Shown: positions 44,113 through 55,301, counted from the stretch's first letter. The stretch: DNA of 64,000 bases from Carposina sasakii (GCA_014607495.2 CP053167.1:4030001-4094000); one strand, 5' to 3'. Notes: generated by a model from the letters alone, not told the origin. Numbers and translations are program-made.

Positions 44113-44201
44113 CTAAATATAGCTTAGACTAAAATACTTATAATAAAAAGAAATATACGTAAAGGAATAAATTATGAAGAAAACACTGAAAAACGTCGGC
44201 A

Positions 44202-44243
44202 TATGCCTATCATACTTATTAAGGATTAAGTATGATAGGCATA
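44202..44243. repeat. Perfect 17-bp hairpin
   Basis: tatgcctatcatactta (44202-44218) pairs perfectly with taagtatgataggcata (44227-44243) across an 8-nt loop. No sister copy in the window. Too short for a confident ncRNA call. Confidence 0.7.
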
Positions 44244-45645
44244 GATATAAGGCTCAAACTTGGTACTTGCATGGTGATTGCTCTATAGCATTACCACAGC
44301 GTAACTAAGTTTACACAGTAGTTAAACTTCGTAATTTATTCCCAAAATTCTTTGCCCTTCACAGATTACTTAAATACTTAGTACTGTAGAGACAGAAGGA
44401 TACTGCATACCTGCTACAAAAACTTTAAATATCTTAAAAAATACAGATATATTATGTACACAATAACAAACTAGTGTTTACCAAACATAAGCTCTTAAAG
44501 CGCATTTGTTTAAGCGAAATGTCGCTCTATCCTTGCTATAGCGGCGTTTCACTTCCACAGTGGTAATAAATTAATAATACTACTTCAAGATTTAGTAGGA
44601 TTCCCTCTGGATGCATATGCCTATTTATTTTCCATATGCACCACCCACTGCACCTTCGCTACTCTACTACGAATTGTGTATCTTGCATAACTGCATGTAC
44701 ATAACCTGTGGCCGCATCGCAATATTACAACCTGCTACATTGTCATAATTATCAATAAATAATTTATTTATACTTTGAATATACACGACAAGCCATTTAG
44801 AGTAATTCCAATATATCTTCTGGGTGTTTTTTATGGCTTCATAACAAGTTAATGACATTTACTTTGTAGCTTATGAATATACAGACTCCTTAGAGCAGTC
44901 GGAAATAGTCGGAATGGACTGATGCAAGCTGCGACTGCATAGTCTTCTACTACAGCAGTGGAAATTTAATTAAATTTTCCTCTACTCTGTGTAATACCTA
45001 CTAGTAGATACCTCAACATATACGAAAAAAAAACAATCATCATTTGCATGCAAACTTTTCACAAACTACTGAAAAAATCAATCACGTAAAAATATCGGAC
45101 TCGTGTTTCACTCTCACGACTAAAATGAGCTTAGATGAATCTAATTGCAACAAGTTTAAGAGTGTACCAAAGAAACGTACCTACATACAAACTTACATAC
45201 ATACAGCCGATAAATATAACCATCATTCTGGTGCAGTTGGGTAAATTTTTTTTTAACTATCTATTTTTTTATCCGACTCGAACTTTACCGGATTTAAGTG
45301 AATAAGACCACCTGATGGTATGATGAGTTCATAATATGCAAAAATTTATAAATTTCAAACAGAATAACTTACAAAAAATTGACAGAAATACATTATGGGA
45401 CTTGGATATATTGATTTTAAAAGTTGCCACCAATTTATAACCTAGATTGATTAAAATTTATGTGATACATGAAATCACGTGATTTACGCTTAGTTTAACT
45501 TTTCCCTTGAGTGCACTCGATTGAGACACGATAGTAGTTTTTATTATTGTTAGGTTCGGTACGCCAAATAGCAAAAAACGGAACCCTTTTAGTCTCATCA
45601 TGTCTGTCTGGCAGTCCGTAAGTCACACCCACTACTAGGGAGGGA
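44244..45645. other. Unassigned AT-rich stretch
   Basis: Small open frames only (e.g. 45044-45244) with no recognisable domain. Confidence 0.45.
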
Positions 45646-45647
45646 CT

Positions 45648-45805
45648 TTACTAGAATACATCAGCTGCATCTCCTGCGCATATTGTAAAAGTCGACTAAG
45701 GAACAGTGGCATTCTCTCAGATGATGAGATACCAACGCGTTACTGGTCTTTTACATAGGATCTCCTTGTCGGTCTGGTTATTCCATTTTGGAAGCACAGC
45801 ATGTA
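45648..45805 (+). repeat. R6 repeat
   Basis: gagggactttactagaatac to tctggttattccattttgga. Confidence 0.8.
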
Positions 45806-46535
45806 CCTATACCAAGGATCATACAATGTTGCAGCGAGCTTATCTCTGAAACACACTTCCTCCAGAAAACCTCGATGTTTCCATTGTTTTACTTTAAAAT
45901 TCACATAAAAAAAACTATAAGTTCGTTGACTATCCTGTGAATTTCTCGCAGCACTAACCTTGAGGTTGAACAGTTTTATAACTTTTGTATCAATGCAATT
46001 GGAGTATAATTCGACTTATTGATTAATTTTTATTGGTACAATCGAGTAGTTTTATTGGATTTAGATGCTTGAAAATTCGCCTATAATTCTAAATCTTATA
46101 AGTTTTAATGCTAAGCAGCCGCTAAGGCAGCCGACCGTAAAACAAACGCCAACTCTTAGGCAATATTAGTTTTAAAAGAAAACATACTTCACCGACATAG
46201 TATATAATGGAATAGGCAGGAAAATGATGAATGAAGATTAATGTTATGCATTGCTTCCTTACTATTTAATGTGGTAAAATGTTACTGAATAAACTAGCAA
46301 TGGGTCATCAAGTTATAGGAAGAAATAAAGATGTGATTCATGAAGATTAATAAATGAAATTCTCTAAAACTCTATAGAAGGATTTCAATGTTCCTAATTT
46401 TGCTTTATTCTTGGCGGGTCTTTGACTTCGATATACCTTAACTATATTCCTTTTTGAGTATAAAATGTCAAGAAAAAGATCGACTTAAATCGCATTAAAG
46501 TTCTAAAGATTGGCCTGGTTAATACATGTAGGTAG
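45806..46535. other. Unassigned stretch containing an R10 copy
   Basis: 46120-46215 is R10 (gcagccgaccgtaaaacaaa, 'cgccaactcttaggc', 'tatataatggaataggcagg'). The rest is AT-rich with nothing recognised. Confidence 0.45.
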
Positions 46536-46539
46536 ATTT

Positions 46540-46641
46540 ATCAAGGAAGGCATTTTATCACGGAAAATAATGTTTTTCAAGACAATTTGGACACTATTTT
46601 ATTATTTAGTCTTCACGGATGGAGTCACGGGTATAAACTAG
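46540..46641 (+). repeat. Decayed Helitron 3' end
   Basis: tttatcacggaaaataatg, 'cttcacggatggagtcacgg', and CTAG-T at 46638-46642. Confidence 0.6.
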
Positions 46642-46854
46642 TTAAGTTGAAAACGAATTGGCATTCCTTTGTTCAACAATATTTATTTGTAAAGGGCCAA
46701 TGACTCAACCTGGATGATGCAGCTAACAAGCCTAAATTAGCGGTGTCAAGTAAATGTGCAAATTTTTATGTCCTTTACAAACACATTTTCTGATGACTCA
46801 ATGATGATGGAGTTCAATAACGTTATATATTAATTAGCTAACAAAGAACTCTCC

Positions 46855-46920
46855 TTCTGTACATGTTGTAAGGTCGACCAAGGAAACTCAGTGACGTTCT
46901 TTCAGGCAAAGAGTTATTGA
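46855..46920 (+). repeat. R6 fragment
   Basis: ctccttctgtacatgttgta, then gtcgaccaaggaaactcag. Confidence 0.7.
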
Positions 46921-47015
46921 TAAAAAATACATAATTTTCAAATAACGACATTTCATTATTTTATTCTTTCGTAGAAGCCAGAAACAGTTTCTTTATTATT
47001 TACCTTTTAAGATCA

Positions 47016-47092
47016 ATTTTTCCAATGAACAGATAGTCTATCTGAAGGATAAAGTTGATGCCGTCTCTATCTTGCTCAAGTTTTAGAGGAAG
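47016..47092. repeat. M7 MITE fragment
   Basis: ttttccaatgaacagatagt, 'tatctgaaggataaagttga', 'ttgctcaagttttagaggaa'; shared with 50127-50268 and 60985-61092. Confidence 0.65.
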
Positions 47093-47399
47093 ACAACATC
47101 TGAGCATTGAAAATCAGTCCTCCTCTTAAAAAATTCATCCACTTTAGTTGCGTAGTTACAGAGAAATAACCAGTGAAAACTACATAAGATGAAACTGATA
47201 GAAATAAATGGCATATTTGCTTCATGTCATCAAGATTTTCTAGATAATTCGCTAGTGCAATTGCACTACCGTTGATTTTATTACAAAAGCATTGAGAGAA
47301 TATAAAAAGAAATGTGTGAAAATAAAAGGGAAAGTAAAACAATTGAATTGCCACGTGTATAGAGTTAATAATTATATGTGATCTACGTATTATTATCCA

Positions 47400-47485
47400 A
47401 GTATGATGCGATGATAGCTCATTGGGTTTTGACGTGCGCCTTCGGGGCAAATGACGTGGGTTTGATTCGAAAACTTGAGCCTTTA
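47400..47485 (+). repeat. Decayed tRNA-like SINE head
   Basis: gcgatgatagctcattgggt (A-box-like) and 'gtgggtttgattcgaa' (B-box-like) with SINE1-type 'gacgtgcgccttcggggc'. The 156-codon minus frame over 47076-47546 crosses this and the M7 piece and is rejected as a gene. Confidence 0.6.
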
Positions 47486-47559
47486 TCCATCTACGATATA
47501 AATAAAAGAAGTCTGGGATAGTGGGTAGTAACCCTGCCTCAAACATCGGTACGTATAAA

Positions 47560-47894
47560 CATTTTTATTTATTTATTTATATTTAAAGTTAATTATAATT
47601 TAAAGTAGGTAAATAATTAAGTATATAAAATTACGAACTAAGACATACAGTTGTTACCTATCATTTGCTATCTCACAGTACATTAGACAATCCCGACACA
47701 CAACCATTAATCTGCTTGCAAACAAGTCACATTCAGGTGGTGAAGCCAGGAGCGCATTAAGCAGCACCAAAGCTCAGAGAAGCGACGAGTTCCTGTACAT
47801 GCTGGCAACGGTTTATGATAGATATCGATGTTTTTTCCGAGCCATTTGATATTTTTATAAATCTTCTACTTGTATACTGTTGCATAGCAAGTAA
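47560..47894. other. Possible LINE 3' end, antisense
   Basis: Begins with a ttta/attt tract (47562-47582), followed by ~250 bp of moderately complex sequence. This is the pattern of an inverted LINE 3' UTR, but I see no coding match. Confidence 0.25.
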
Positions 47895-47998
47895 CTTATC
47901 AATGATCTTTTGCATCTGGCCCAGCTATACTTAACGCGGGTGTGGGATCTGCCTTCATTATGATCTTGCAGTTCTACCTAGCCCATTTCGGGAAATTA
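47895..47998 (+). repeat. R6 repeat, 3' part
   Basis: cttatcaatgatcttttgca, 'ggcccagctatacttaacgc', 'atgatcttgcagttctacct'. Confidence 0.8.
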
Positions 47999-48004
47999 GC
48001 TACG

Positions 48005-48145
48005 CCTATAATATGATGATGATATCGGCCAAGGCGACCAATCTCTGCGGAGATTGGCCTAGGTACGCAGGAGATATTATAGTGCACAAGTGTGTGCGCA
48101 AACACAGATGCACTCTCTATTCCCTCACTCTCATAGTCCGATGGA
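48005..48145 (-). mobile_element. SINE1 body fragment
   Basis: The minus strand gives 'catcggactatgagagtgag'-like sequence, 'gtgcactataatatctcctg' and aatctccgcagagattggtc, i.e. the SINE1 body without its tRNA head. A ggat-type tract sits at its end (48141-48153). Confidence 0.75.
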
Positions 48146-48187
48146 TGGATGGACGGGTTATAATATACATTGTATATGTAAGTATAT

Positions 48188-48434
48188 GCCGCGTGGTGCT
48201 GGCAGAGTAGAGTTTGTACCATCCCTGGGTATCGTACGAGGCGATTAAGGGTGTCCGGGAGGTGGGCAGCAGCGCCTTCCGTACTGACAACATAGTCCGA
48301 AAATCACACTGCGGTCACTAACCCGCCTGCCCAGAGCGTGGTGACTATGGGCAAAACCCCCCTGTGGCAGTAGCCTTGTAGCGTGCCTGGGGGGGCCTAC
48401 GTCCAGCAGTGGCCTGTAATAGGCTGAAGGAGAA
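48188..48434 (+). mobile_element. RT-SINE with RTE tail, second copy
   Basis: ccgcgtggtgctggcagagt through 'gtccgggaggtgggcagcag' and 'tggtgactatgggcaaaacc' to ggcctacgtccagcagtggc and ctgaaggagaag. Its flanks, atgtaagtatatg and atgtaagtagtac, look like a decayed target duplication. It lacks ~10 bp near the 5' end relative to 15407. Confidence 0.85.
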
Positions 48435-48853
48435 GATGTAAGTAGTACATATAGTTGCATAATAGGAACCCTGACACAGCCCTTAGAGATATGTATTATA
48501 AATATTTATAAAAATTTATAATATATGACTAGGGTATGAGTTTTTGAATTGTTATTTAGAATTTATCGTAAGTTTTTAGAAATAGAATTTTAATTTGTGC
48601 CTTAATACTTCAAATAAAGACAGTTTCATTTGAGTTATTCAAATAAAATCAAACCAAAATTCATATTTAAAAGAAATCGCGCGTTGATGTCTTTTATATG
48701 GAAAGCGTTTAATGACTACTAGAAAAAAGATACGATGTCTGGCACTTCACTCTTTAATTTCTGTCCATGATATAAAATATATTTTCATTTTACTGATTTA
48801 GAAGCTATTCAAGAATAAAATTTACTGAGTTATGATTTATCAAAAAATATTTT
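48435..48853. other. Unassigned AT-rich stretch
   Basis: Nothing recognised. Confidence 0.5.
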
Positions 48854-48955
48854 CACTATGGGTGCGCCCACCACCGGGCCCTATACCCTCCACTGACCCT
48901 CGGATCTGATGTATGTATGATGGTGTAGGGCCCGGTGGTGGGCGCACCCATATTG
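48854..48955. mobile_element. Foldback element FB, minimal copy
   Basis: A 102-bp copy: left arm cactatgggtgcgcccacca to 'ccctcggatctgat', a 9-bp spacer, then the shorter right arm ('gtgtagggcccggtggtggg'). It shows the minimal mobile or residual form of FB. Confidence 0.85.
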
Positions 48956-50125
48956 TAACGAGATATGTTACGTGCCTACTAAAAATATCAGTTTTCTTGT
49001 ATATAAAAATTATTTAACACTTATTTAGCGCTCGCTAAAGTATTATATAAACGGAACGATCTCATCACTCCAGACAGACCAATAAGGACTACGTGAGTGG
49101 CAAATTGTATTCATAATGTATTTGTAAAAAGTTAAATAAATAAAAAAAAAACTCAAAGAGCAAAAAGGTTCAATACATTTTGTGTGTGCAGCTGATATAT
49201 TCCACTCTAGTACGTAGTCATAGTGGCATAACAACCAATATTGTACCCAAATAACATAGAAGTCATTCAACAGTTACTAACCCATTATATTTGACTACAT
49301 TTAGTCATCACCTACTGCGAGGGGGGGGGGGGCGCCGGTGTATGCGCGTGAGTTGATTACCAACACCATATCCTGCACTCATAAATCAAGCAATTTTCAA
49401 CCCTCTACCCGTGACATACCGTTCATGCAACCCGCATAATAATATTGTTAGTGAGTACCTGTTAATTTGATAGATGAATAGTCCCGCAATTTTCACGGTT
49501 TTCAACTTTATTCCACTAACTTAAGGTAGATGGAAAGTGTACGAATTAAATGATTTTCAGTTGAAGCTATGAGCATATGAGTCATGGGACTTGTGGTTTA
49601 AAGTTAAGTGATTATAAACTCTATTTCTTTTGGGTAAAGATCATTAAATGGCAATTAATAATGTGGTTTTTCGTTTAACTCGCGCGTGATGGTATGACTT
49701 ACAAGATCATATATTTCACATGCTAGTTGAAAATATATTATGTGGTCCTAAATATATATTTCTGTGCATTTTATTTTGGGATGATTTTTGTTGACTGAGC
49801 TTTTCACATAAGTACATAAACTTTACAGGTCAAATGACCTAGGGGCCAATTCCCGAAAAGTCTCGAGTTGAAAGAAAGCCGAAACGGAACCGATGTAGAC
49901 GCTCAGAACAAAACATTAATTATTTTACGGTAACGTAATTAGACACATTTCAGCACGATACAGATATTTGATTTTATTCTGTCATACTCGCGACCGATGC
50001 GTGCTAAAATATACCTTATTACTCAAGCGGTAAGTATATATTGCTTCGCACCGCGTTTCGTTAACGGTTCGTTAGTGGTTGCGTTTCAGCTCAAAATTTT
50101 TCAAGAATTGCCACCCTAAGCACAC
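48956..50125. other. Unassigned stretch
   Basis: A 12-G run at 49321-49332 is followed by cgccggtgtatgcgcg. 49980-50100 has several CpG steps (cgcaccgcgtttcgttaacg). No sustained coding frame. Confidence 0.4.
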
Positions 50126-50126
50126 T

Positions 50127-50268
50127 ATAGGCAAATTTTTCCAAACGTCAGATAACTTATCTGAAGAATAAAACTTGATCTATCATGATTTATGATCAAG
50201 ATTTTAGAGAAAGACAGCATTAACTTTATTTTTCTGATAGGCCATGTGACGTTTGGAAAAAATCAGCC
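50127..50268. mobile_element. M7 MITE
   Basis: The left end ggcaaatttttccaaacgtc pairs with the right end gacgtttggaaaaaatc. The interior has 'tatctgaagaataaaacttg' and 'aagattttagagaaagacag'. ~140 bp, non-coding. Confidence 0.7.
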
Positions 50269-50324
50269 CTAACACCACTAAATAAGGTCTTGTTACATAG
50301 GCGGTATATAAGTTTATTAGGAAA

Positions 50325-50628
50325 CTAGTGGCCGCCCGCGACTCCGTCCGCTTGGACTACAGAAAAAATTAAATGTCGAAATATTCCGGTATAAAAACAT
50401 TTATATATGTTAAGTGGGACCTGTCACAATATATTCCTGAAAACTGCATCGAAATCAGTTCAGCCGTTTCTGATATTAGCGTGCACAAACGCACAGACAA
50501 ACAGACAAAAATTCAAAAAATCTAACTTTTGGGTACTATTGCCTTAATAAAGGACTCCTATAATATTTTTTCTCATATATCTTCCATGTACAGACAGCGA
50601 TCCGTTACATTTTTATTATATGTATAGA
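50325..50628 (-). mobile_element. Helitron-like element, variant A
   Basis: The CTAG end is at 50325-50328 (A before); the minus-strand TC start is at 50628 (TCTATACATATAATAAAAAT), with T following on plus. Intact ends, ~304 bp. Confidence 0.88.
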
Positions 50629-51868
50629 TAGAAGATATTATAACTCGAAAACATTCGTCTATATTCACTAAACATTTTTCAGGTAGAGAGACAAAGGGCA
50701 AGGCAATAATTACAGACTAAAGAGGAATGTTTTTACTTATTTCCTTCTTCTCCGTGACAAAAGTACAGAACGAATTTTAATGAAACTTGAAATATGTAGA
50801 GAGTGATATCTAGATATACCTACTAGGATTATCCAAGGAAAATATACTTCGTTTTGTGAAATGGGTATTTTAGTTATGTCAATTATTTTTCCAAGCATGT
50901 TTGTTCGTATATAATTAACGAAATTTCTTAGAACGCTTGCGTGTGCTCTGTCATTAACTATAAAGCTTAGTACATATATAATTAATTGCTGTAATTCTTT
51001 TGACATGAATATTATATTTTGATTATTTAAAGTTGAATTTTGCGTCTTATTTATTTATAGTATCAAACTTGTATAATTTCAAATTTTTGTTTGGTATTAC
51101 ATACTATCTCACTTAATTGAAAATTAAGTAATAATTAAATTGAAATGTATTAGTACCTATGTCATGCAAGTATCTATTAAAAATTATTTATTTATAAGGC
51201 TTGCCAACAACATAAATATCACACATTATTAAAAACATTATTTGAGCAAATATTCTGATATATACGAGTATGTCACTTACAGGCTAGCACAATCATTTCA
51301 ATACAAATAAAGAATTATGCTAAATTATTTGTCTTTATTATTAACAATAATACTACCAATAAATTCATTTCAATAAAACGACATAGTCACAAGCCATGAC
51401 AAATATGGCATGCGCTAGTATGGTGTATCATTAGTCTACACAATTGCTTAACACCGTAACTCCTTCTATGGAAGCTGTCATTACTATAGGTCAGCCTGCC
51501 AGCTGTTTGTTAAAAATAACTAGATGTAGACAGGTGACGTTTATAATTTTAGACGACATTCGATATGTTTTCAATTCCTTAGGTCTTGTTGAAAATGGGA
51601 TAACATTGGCGGTGAGAACTTATAGTTGAACGTGGGTTCGATCTTACTAACTAGCGACAGCGAAGTTCGCAAAGTTATCGAGGCATATCCAATGGCAGTT
51701 AGACTTTATCGTGTCGTTTAAAAAACATCTAAAAGGCCTCTTCCTTTTCTATTGGGGGAAACGTTTCGATAACTCGGCGATATTGCGCTGTCTGCCTTCT
51801 GTCTACTACGTTTTGTTTCACAATTTTGTATAAGAATTTTAACATTTTACAATTGACGTTTAGCTATC
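50629..51868. other. Unassigned stretch
   Basis: AT-rich. 51640-51800 is a little GC-richer (gataactcggcgatattgcg) without coding signal. Confidence 0.45.
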
Positions 51869-51869
51869 T

Positions 51870-52040
51870 TATAAATGAAATTGTAAAATTATTAATAAAG
51901 AAATGGAAAAAATTCCTCACCCGGGTGGGAATCGTTACCTCTGCATTCCGCGTGCCATCACCACTGAGCCACCGGGTCAATACTGATGACGAATTTTACC
52001 ATCTCTTGTTTTAAATATATTGGCAACGTATATTTTTCAT
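51870..52040 (-). mobile_element. SINE2 copy, small internal deletions
   Basis: Colinear with 26057-26230, including the non-tRNA leader (gatgacgaattttaccatct). The B box is damaged by a deletion after gggtgggaatcg. Confidence 0.85.
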
Positions 52041-52182
52041 TAGCTATACACTAGCCAAATCTCGGCAAACAAAGCTGAATCCCTCAGCACAATAAATAAA
52101 TGAAACGATCAACCATATCCTAACGATTATATTTGGAGAAGTGTTTTTATAAATTTATCTTAGTCAAGATATTATATATTAT

Positions 52183-52252
52183 AAATTATTAATAAAGAAA
52201 TGGAAAAAATTCCTCACCCGGGTGGGAATCGAACCCACGACCTCTGCATTCT
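52183..52252 (-). mobile_element. SINE2 copy, cut off by FB flank
   Basis: ttattaataaagaaatggaa through 'gaatcgaacccacgacctct' to gcattctg. The FB-associated flank (caatgcaattgaaattg) starts right after, so the head of the SINE is missing. Confidence 0.85.
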
Positions 52253-52303
52253 GCAATGCAATTGAAATTGTATTAGGCGTTACAATTCGGAAGTTCAAAC
52301 AGT
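52253..52303. repeat. FB-associated flank
   Basis: tattaggcgttacaattcgg and 'aagttcaaac' are the inverse of 2074-2112, right of FB copy 1. Either FB elements carry this as extra sequence, or both inserted beside the same repeat. Confidence 0.75.
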
Positions 52304-52800
52304 CACTATGGGTGCGCCCACCACCGGGCCCTACACCCTCCACTCCCTACAAGACAATACATTGTACTATTCCGAAATCAAAAACTAGATAAATAATCTA
52401 CATATGTTTCGCCAACAACCGTGGCATCCTCAGGATTATAGAAATTAGTAAATTAGTAAACCACTAATTATTATGAAACTCTAAAACCCAACACATTACA
52501 CTACAACAACTACACAGAATTAACTGTTGGGTTTTAGAGTTTCATAATAATTAGTGGTTTACTAATTTACTAATTTCTATAATCCTGAGGATGCCACGAT
52601 AGTTGGCGAAACATATGTAGATTATTTATCTAGTTTTTGATTTCGGAATAGTGCAATGTATTGTCTTGCATGCTAGGTGCTCGGGTCTGGTTTCTCGTGG
52701 CGATCGTAGTTGGTGCAAGTGCCTGTTTTCGCAGTTATGAGTTATCAGATCCGAGGGTCAGTGGAGGGTTTAGGGCCCGGTGGTGGGCGCATCCATAATG
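52304..52800. mobile_element. Foldback element FB carrying a second hairpin element
   Basis: Outer ends cactatgggtgcgcccacca and, at the right, 'ggcccggtggtgggcgcatc' then cataatg. The FB interior on the right includes 'tgcctgttttcgcagttatg' as in copy 1. The left arm is cut after about 40 bp and replaced by an inner hairpin (52350-52668). Confidence 0.88.
52350..52668. mobile_element. Nested hairpin element, 144-bp arms
   Basis: Left arm 52350-52493 (caagacaatacattgtacta... to aaacccaaca) and right arm 52525-52668 (tgttgggttttagagtttca... to gcaatgtattgtcttg) are nearly perfect complements, with a 31-bp loop. Non-coding. High arm identity suggests youth or gene conversion between arms. Confidence 0.92.
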
Positions 52801-53446
52801 AATGTTTAACTATCTGCTAATCAGGAAAAATACATTACAGAGAGGCTGGTCGTTTAATTTAACAATCTAAGTTTTAATGTTGAGTAGGTCTTAATCAATA
52901 TGATACCGACTTGCGGAGTAGTAATGAACTATAATTAGTAATAAGGTACATACTACCAAAACATTTGTTTTTATGACCCTATGTTTATGTAAACAAACTG
53001 AAAAACAATGCTAATTCGGAAAAATAAACAAACAAAGAATTCTTGTACTCATAGTTATGTCAACATACGAGATAATTAAAAATAATTGTCTCACGATACA
53101 CGCAGACGTTTTTAATTATACTAGTGGTCTTATATAGAAATACAGCTTAAAATTACTTTAGAATATTTCAAAACTAGTTTAAAAAAAGTATTTAATATGC
53201 AGGCACCACACTAGTAGTAAGTACTAAAACTTACATAAGTAGTCAAAATCAAATACTTATTTTAATGATTTATAAAAATACTTATAGCATAAAATAACTT
53301 AAACAACAGCATATTTGTTTTTTTGAAGCAGAATCTAAATTGGTCACGCAGTGTGCACTAGCCTTTACGCTCGTGACCGGCGCGCGAACATAAAGCACAC
53401 CCTAACTAAACACTCTAAACAACGCTAAAAATTAAAACAAATAAAA
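52801..53446. other. Unassigned stretch (possible intron start)
   Basis: AT-rich. 53340-53400 has a CpG-bearing spot (gaccggcgcgcgaacataaa). If the candidate exon at 53453-53745 is real, this is the 5' part of its intron on the minus strand. Confidence 0.35.
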
Positions 53447-53452
53447 ACTCAC

Positions 53453-53745
53453 CGAAAATAATTCCAAAACGGCACGTCTCGTTAGCAAACCCAAAAAAAA
53501 ATCCAATTCGAACCTCACAACACAAATGCCAGTCTAAGTTCAAAAATCAAAAACAGAACATCAATTATATACACAGCAAAAAGGATGTCAACTATTCCAA
53601 AACTCCATGCACATTCACATCACTGGTTTTAAAAAAGAAAAACTTTTTCGAAAATTTGAAAAGCGAAATTTCGCGTGCATTGGGCACGCGGTCGTCTCCC
53701 GCGCAGGTTGTGTACAGACTGGCCTCATGCGCCGACTCTACGCCT
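53453..53745 (-). promoter_or_regulatory. Candidate promoter and untranslated first exon
   Basis: On the minus strand the segment begins CpG-rich (ggcgcatgaggccagtctgt, then 'cctgcgcgggagacgaccgc'). It continues as AT-rich, leader-like sequence and ends at tggaattattttcg followed by GTGAGT (53452-53447), a textbook donor. 'ccagtctg' (near 53715-53722) could be an initiator. ATGs inside open only very short frames (for example one of 8 codons beginning M-C-M-E-F-W), as in a 5' UTR. It matches no repeat in the window. Any gene would lie to the left (lower coordinates) with a long first intron; its coding exons are not visible here. This is inference: no TATA box, and transcription is unproven. 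Confidence 0.4.
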
Positions 53746-54239
53746 TCGCACCTGTCACTAAAAAACAATAGCAAACAGTACTAAACGTTGACTACAACAT
53801 CAAACGACTATTCATATGCAGAATAATTCATTGTTTAAACTTTACACAGGCTTTTTGAATATTAAACGTTTACAACGTGTTTATTTTAGTGCAACTGCAT
53901 ATTACTTAAGGTAAGTTTCCTTTAAGGCGCAGGATGCTACACAGCATTCATCAAAACTGTACATACGTATGTGTTAATATGTCCTAAACGAGTAGCGTCT
54001 TATTAGAATCTACCTTTTTTGGAAGTTCTTCGGACCGGAATCTGTAGAAATTAAAACATTGAGTGAAAAAGTAAATATGGCCCTTTGGTCTGTACCAAAC
54101 CGCTCTGACATAGTCTCTACTATTTGATGACCCCTAGAAGCTTATAACAATCGGTCTGTAATATTATTTTGGTTACCAGAATTTGATACATACGTACATA
54201 GCGTCACAACTTTGTTCTATAGGGGTAGGCAAAGACTAT
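53746..54239. other. Unassigned stretch upstream of the candidate first exon
   Basis: No recognisable repeat or gene. Confidence 0.45.
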
Positions 54240-54402
54240 ATATCTCCATTTATCGCTATTTACAGAATGTGATGTTATGTTTGTAGATTAAATAGTTCTA
54301 CTAATATGTGAAATTATAGAAAGTCGTGGTTGGCTTATAAATGTTCAGGATTACGTATATATCTACCAACTTAAACGCAAATTTCAAATACCAAAGCTTA
54401 TA

Positions 54403-54532
54403 CAGGTGTAACAAAATGGGTATGTTAAGCGAAAAGCTATGTTAATAGCCCACTATACATAGAGAGTCTATTTAAAAAATTTGAGTCGAAACAACTTGAA
54501 AAACCTCAGGTTCTAGTCTCAAAGGTTGGTAG
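54403..54532. mobile_element. M2 MITE, left part (first duplicate)
   Basis: caggtgtaacaaaatgggta to about 'gttctagtctcaaagg'; the right end is lost. Confidence 0.75.
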
Positions 54533-54551
54533 GTTACAAAGACTACACATA

Positions 54552-54947
54552 CAGGGTGTTTTTTTGTGGCCACCTTTAACGAAGGGTACGTATTCTATAC
54601 ATGAAATAAAGTAAGTTTATGCCAAAAAAAATGCTGGGAAAATTTTTTTTTTTTTTGAAAAAAAAAAATTAAATTCCTGGATCGTGCGAAATTTATAGTG
54701 TCTAGTGTTTATGTTAGTTTTTTTATAGACAGATATTAATATAAAATATAATTATTTTTCGTGAAAAAATCCTGCTACGCGCGTCTATGTGCATTTATGC
54801 AGAAAAACGCAGTCTATTTACTCAACTTTGGACCCTAATATTTTGGAAACCAGACACTTCCCAGGTATGCTTCCATGGAGAAAAATGATCGTGATGATGA
54901 GGAGATTCCGTAGTTTTCGGGAACGTTGACGACCAAAAATCACCCTG
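54552..54947 (+). mobile_element. M1 MITE, full length, subfamily of 14520
   Basis: TA-flanked CAGGGTG to CACCCTG; shares 'tggccacctttaacgaaggg' and 'cctgctacgcgcgtctatgt' with the 14520 copy. Confidence 0.92.
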
Positions 54948-55133
54948 TATATATGGGTATCTCCATTTATCGCTATTTACAGAATTTGATGTTATCTTTG
55001 TAGATTAAATAGTTCTACTAATATGTGAAATTATAGAAAGTCGTGGTTGGCTTATAAATGTCCAGGATTACGTATACGTATATCTACCAGCTTAAACGCA
55101 AATTTCACATACCAAAGCTTATACAGGTGTAAC

Positions 55134-55300
55134 AAAATGGATATGTTAAGCGAAAAGCTATGTTAATAGCCCACTATAGAGAACCTATTCAAAAAATTTG
55201 AGATTCGAAATCATATGTTTTTTCCAGATAATATGGAGGATTCTTAAAAATCTCAGGAATTTTCATACAAACTAGAAAAACAAACATGTGGTTAAATCCT
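55134..55300. mobile_element. M2 MITE, second duplicate
   Basis: caggtgtaacaaaatggata, arms paired around 55215-55290, decayed right end at 'aaatcctgta'. Confidence 0.8.
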
Positions 55301-55301
55301 G

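Larger units (their letters stand above)
54240..55300. repeat. Tandem duplication, ~716-bp spacing, around an M1 insertion
   Basis: 54240-54470 and 54957-55190 are the same sequence (ctccatttatcgctatttac, 'ttaaatagttctactaatat', 'aaagtcgtggttggcttata', 'cgcaaatttca'), both running into an M2 copy. They differ at a few bases. Only the first unit carries M1 (54552-54947). Confidence 0.9.

Noticed and set aside
47076..47546. 156-codon minus-strand frame
   Set aside because: It spans an M7 fragment and a decayed SINE head, shows no family resemblance, and has AT-driven composition.
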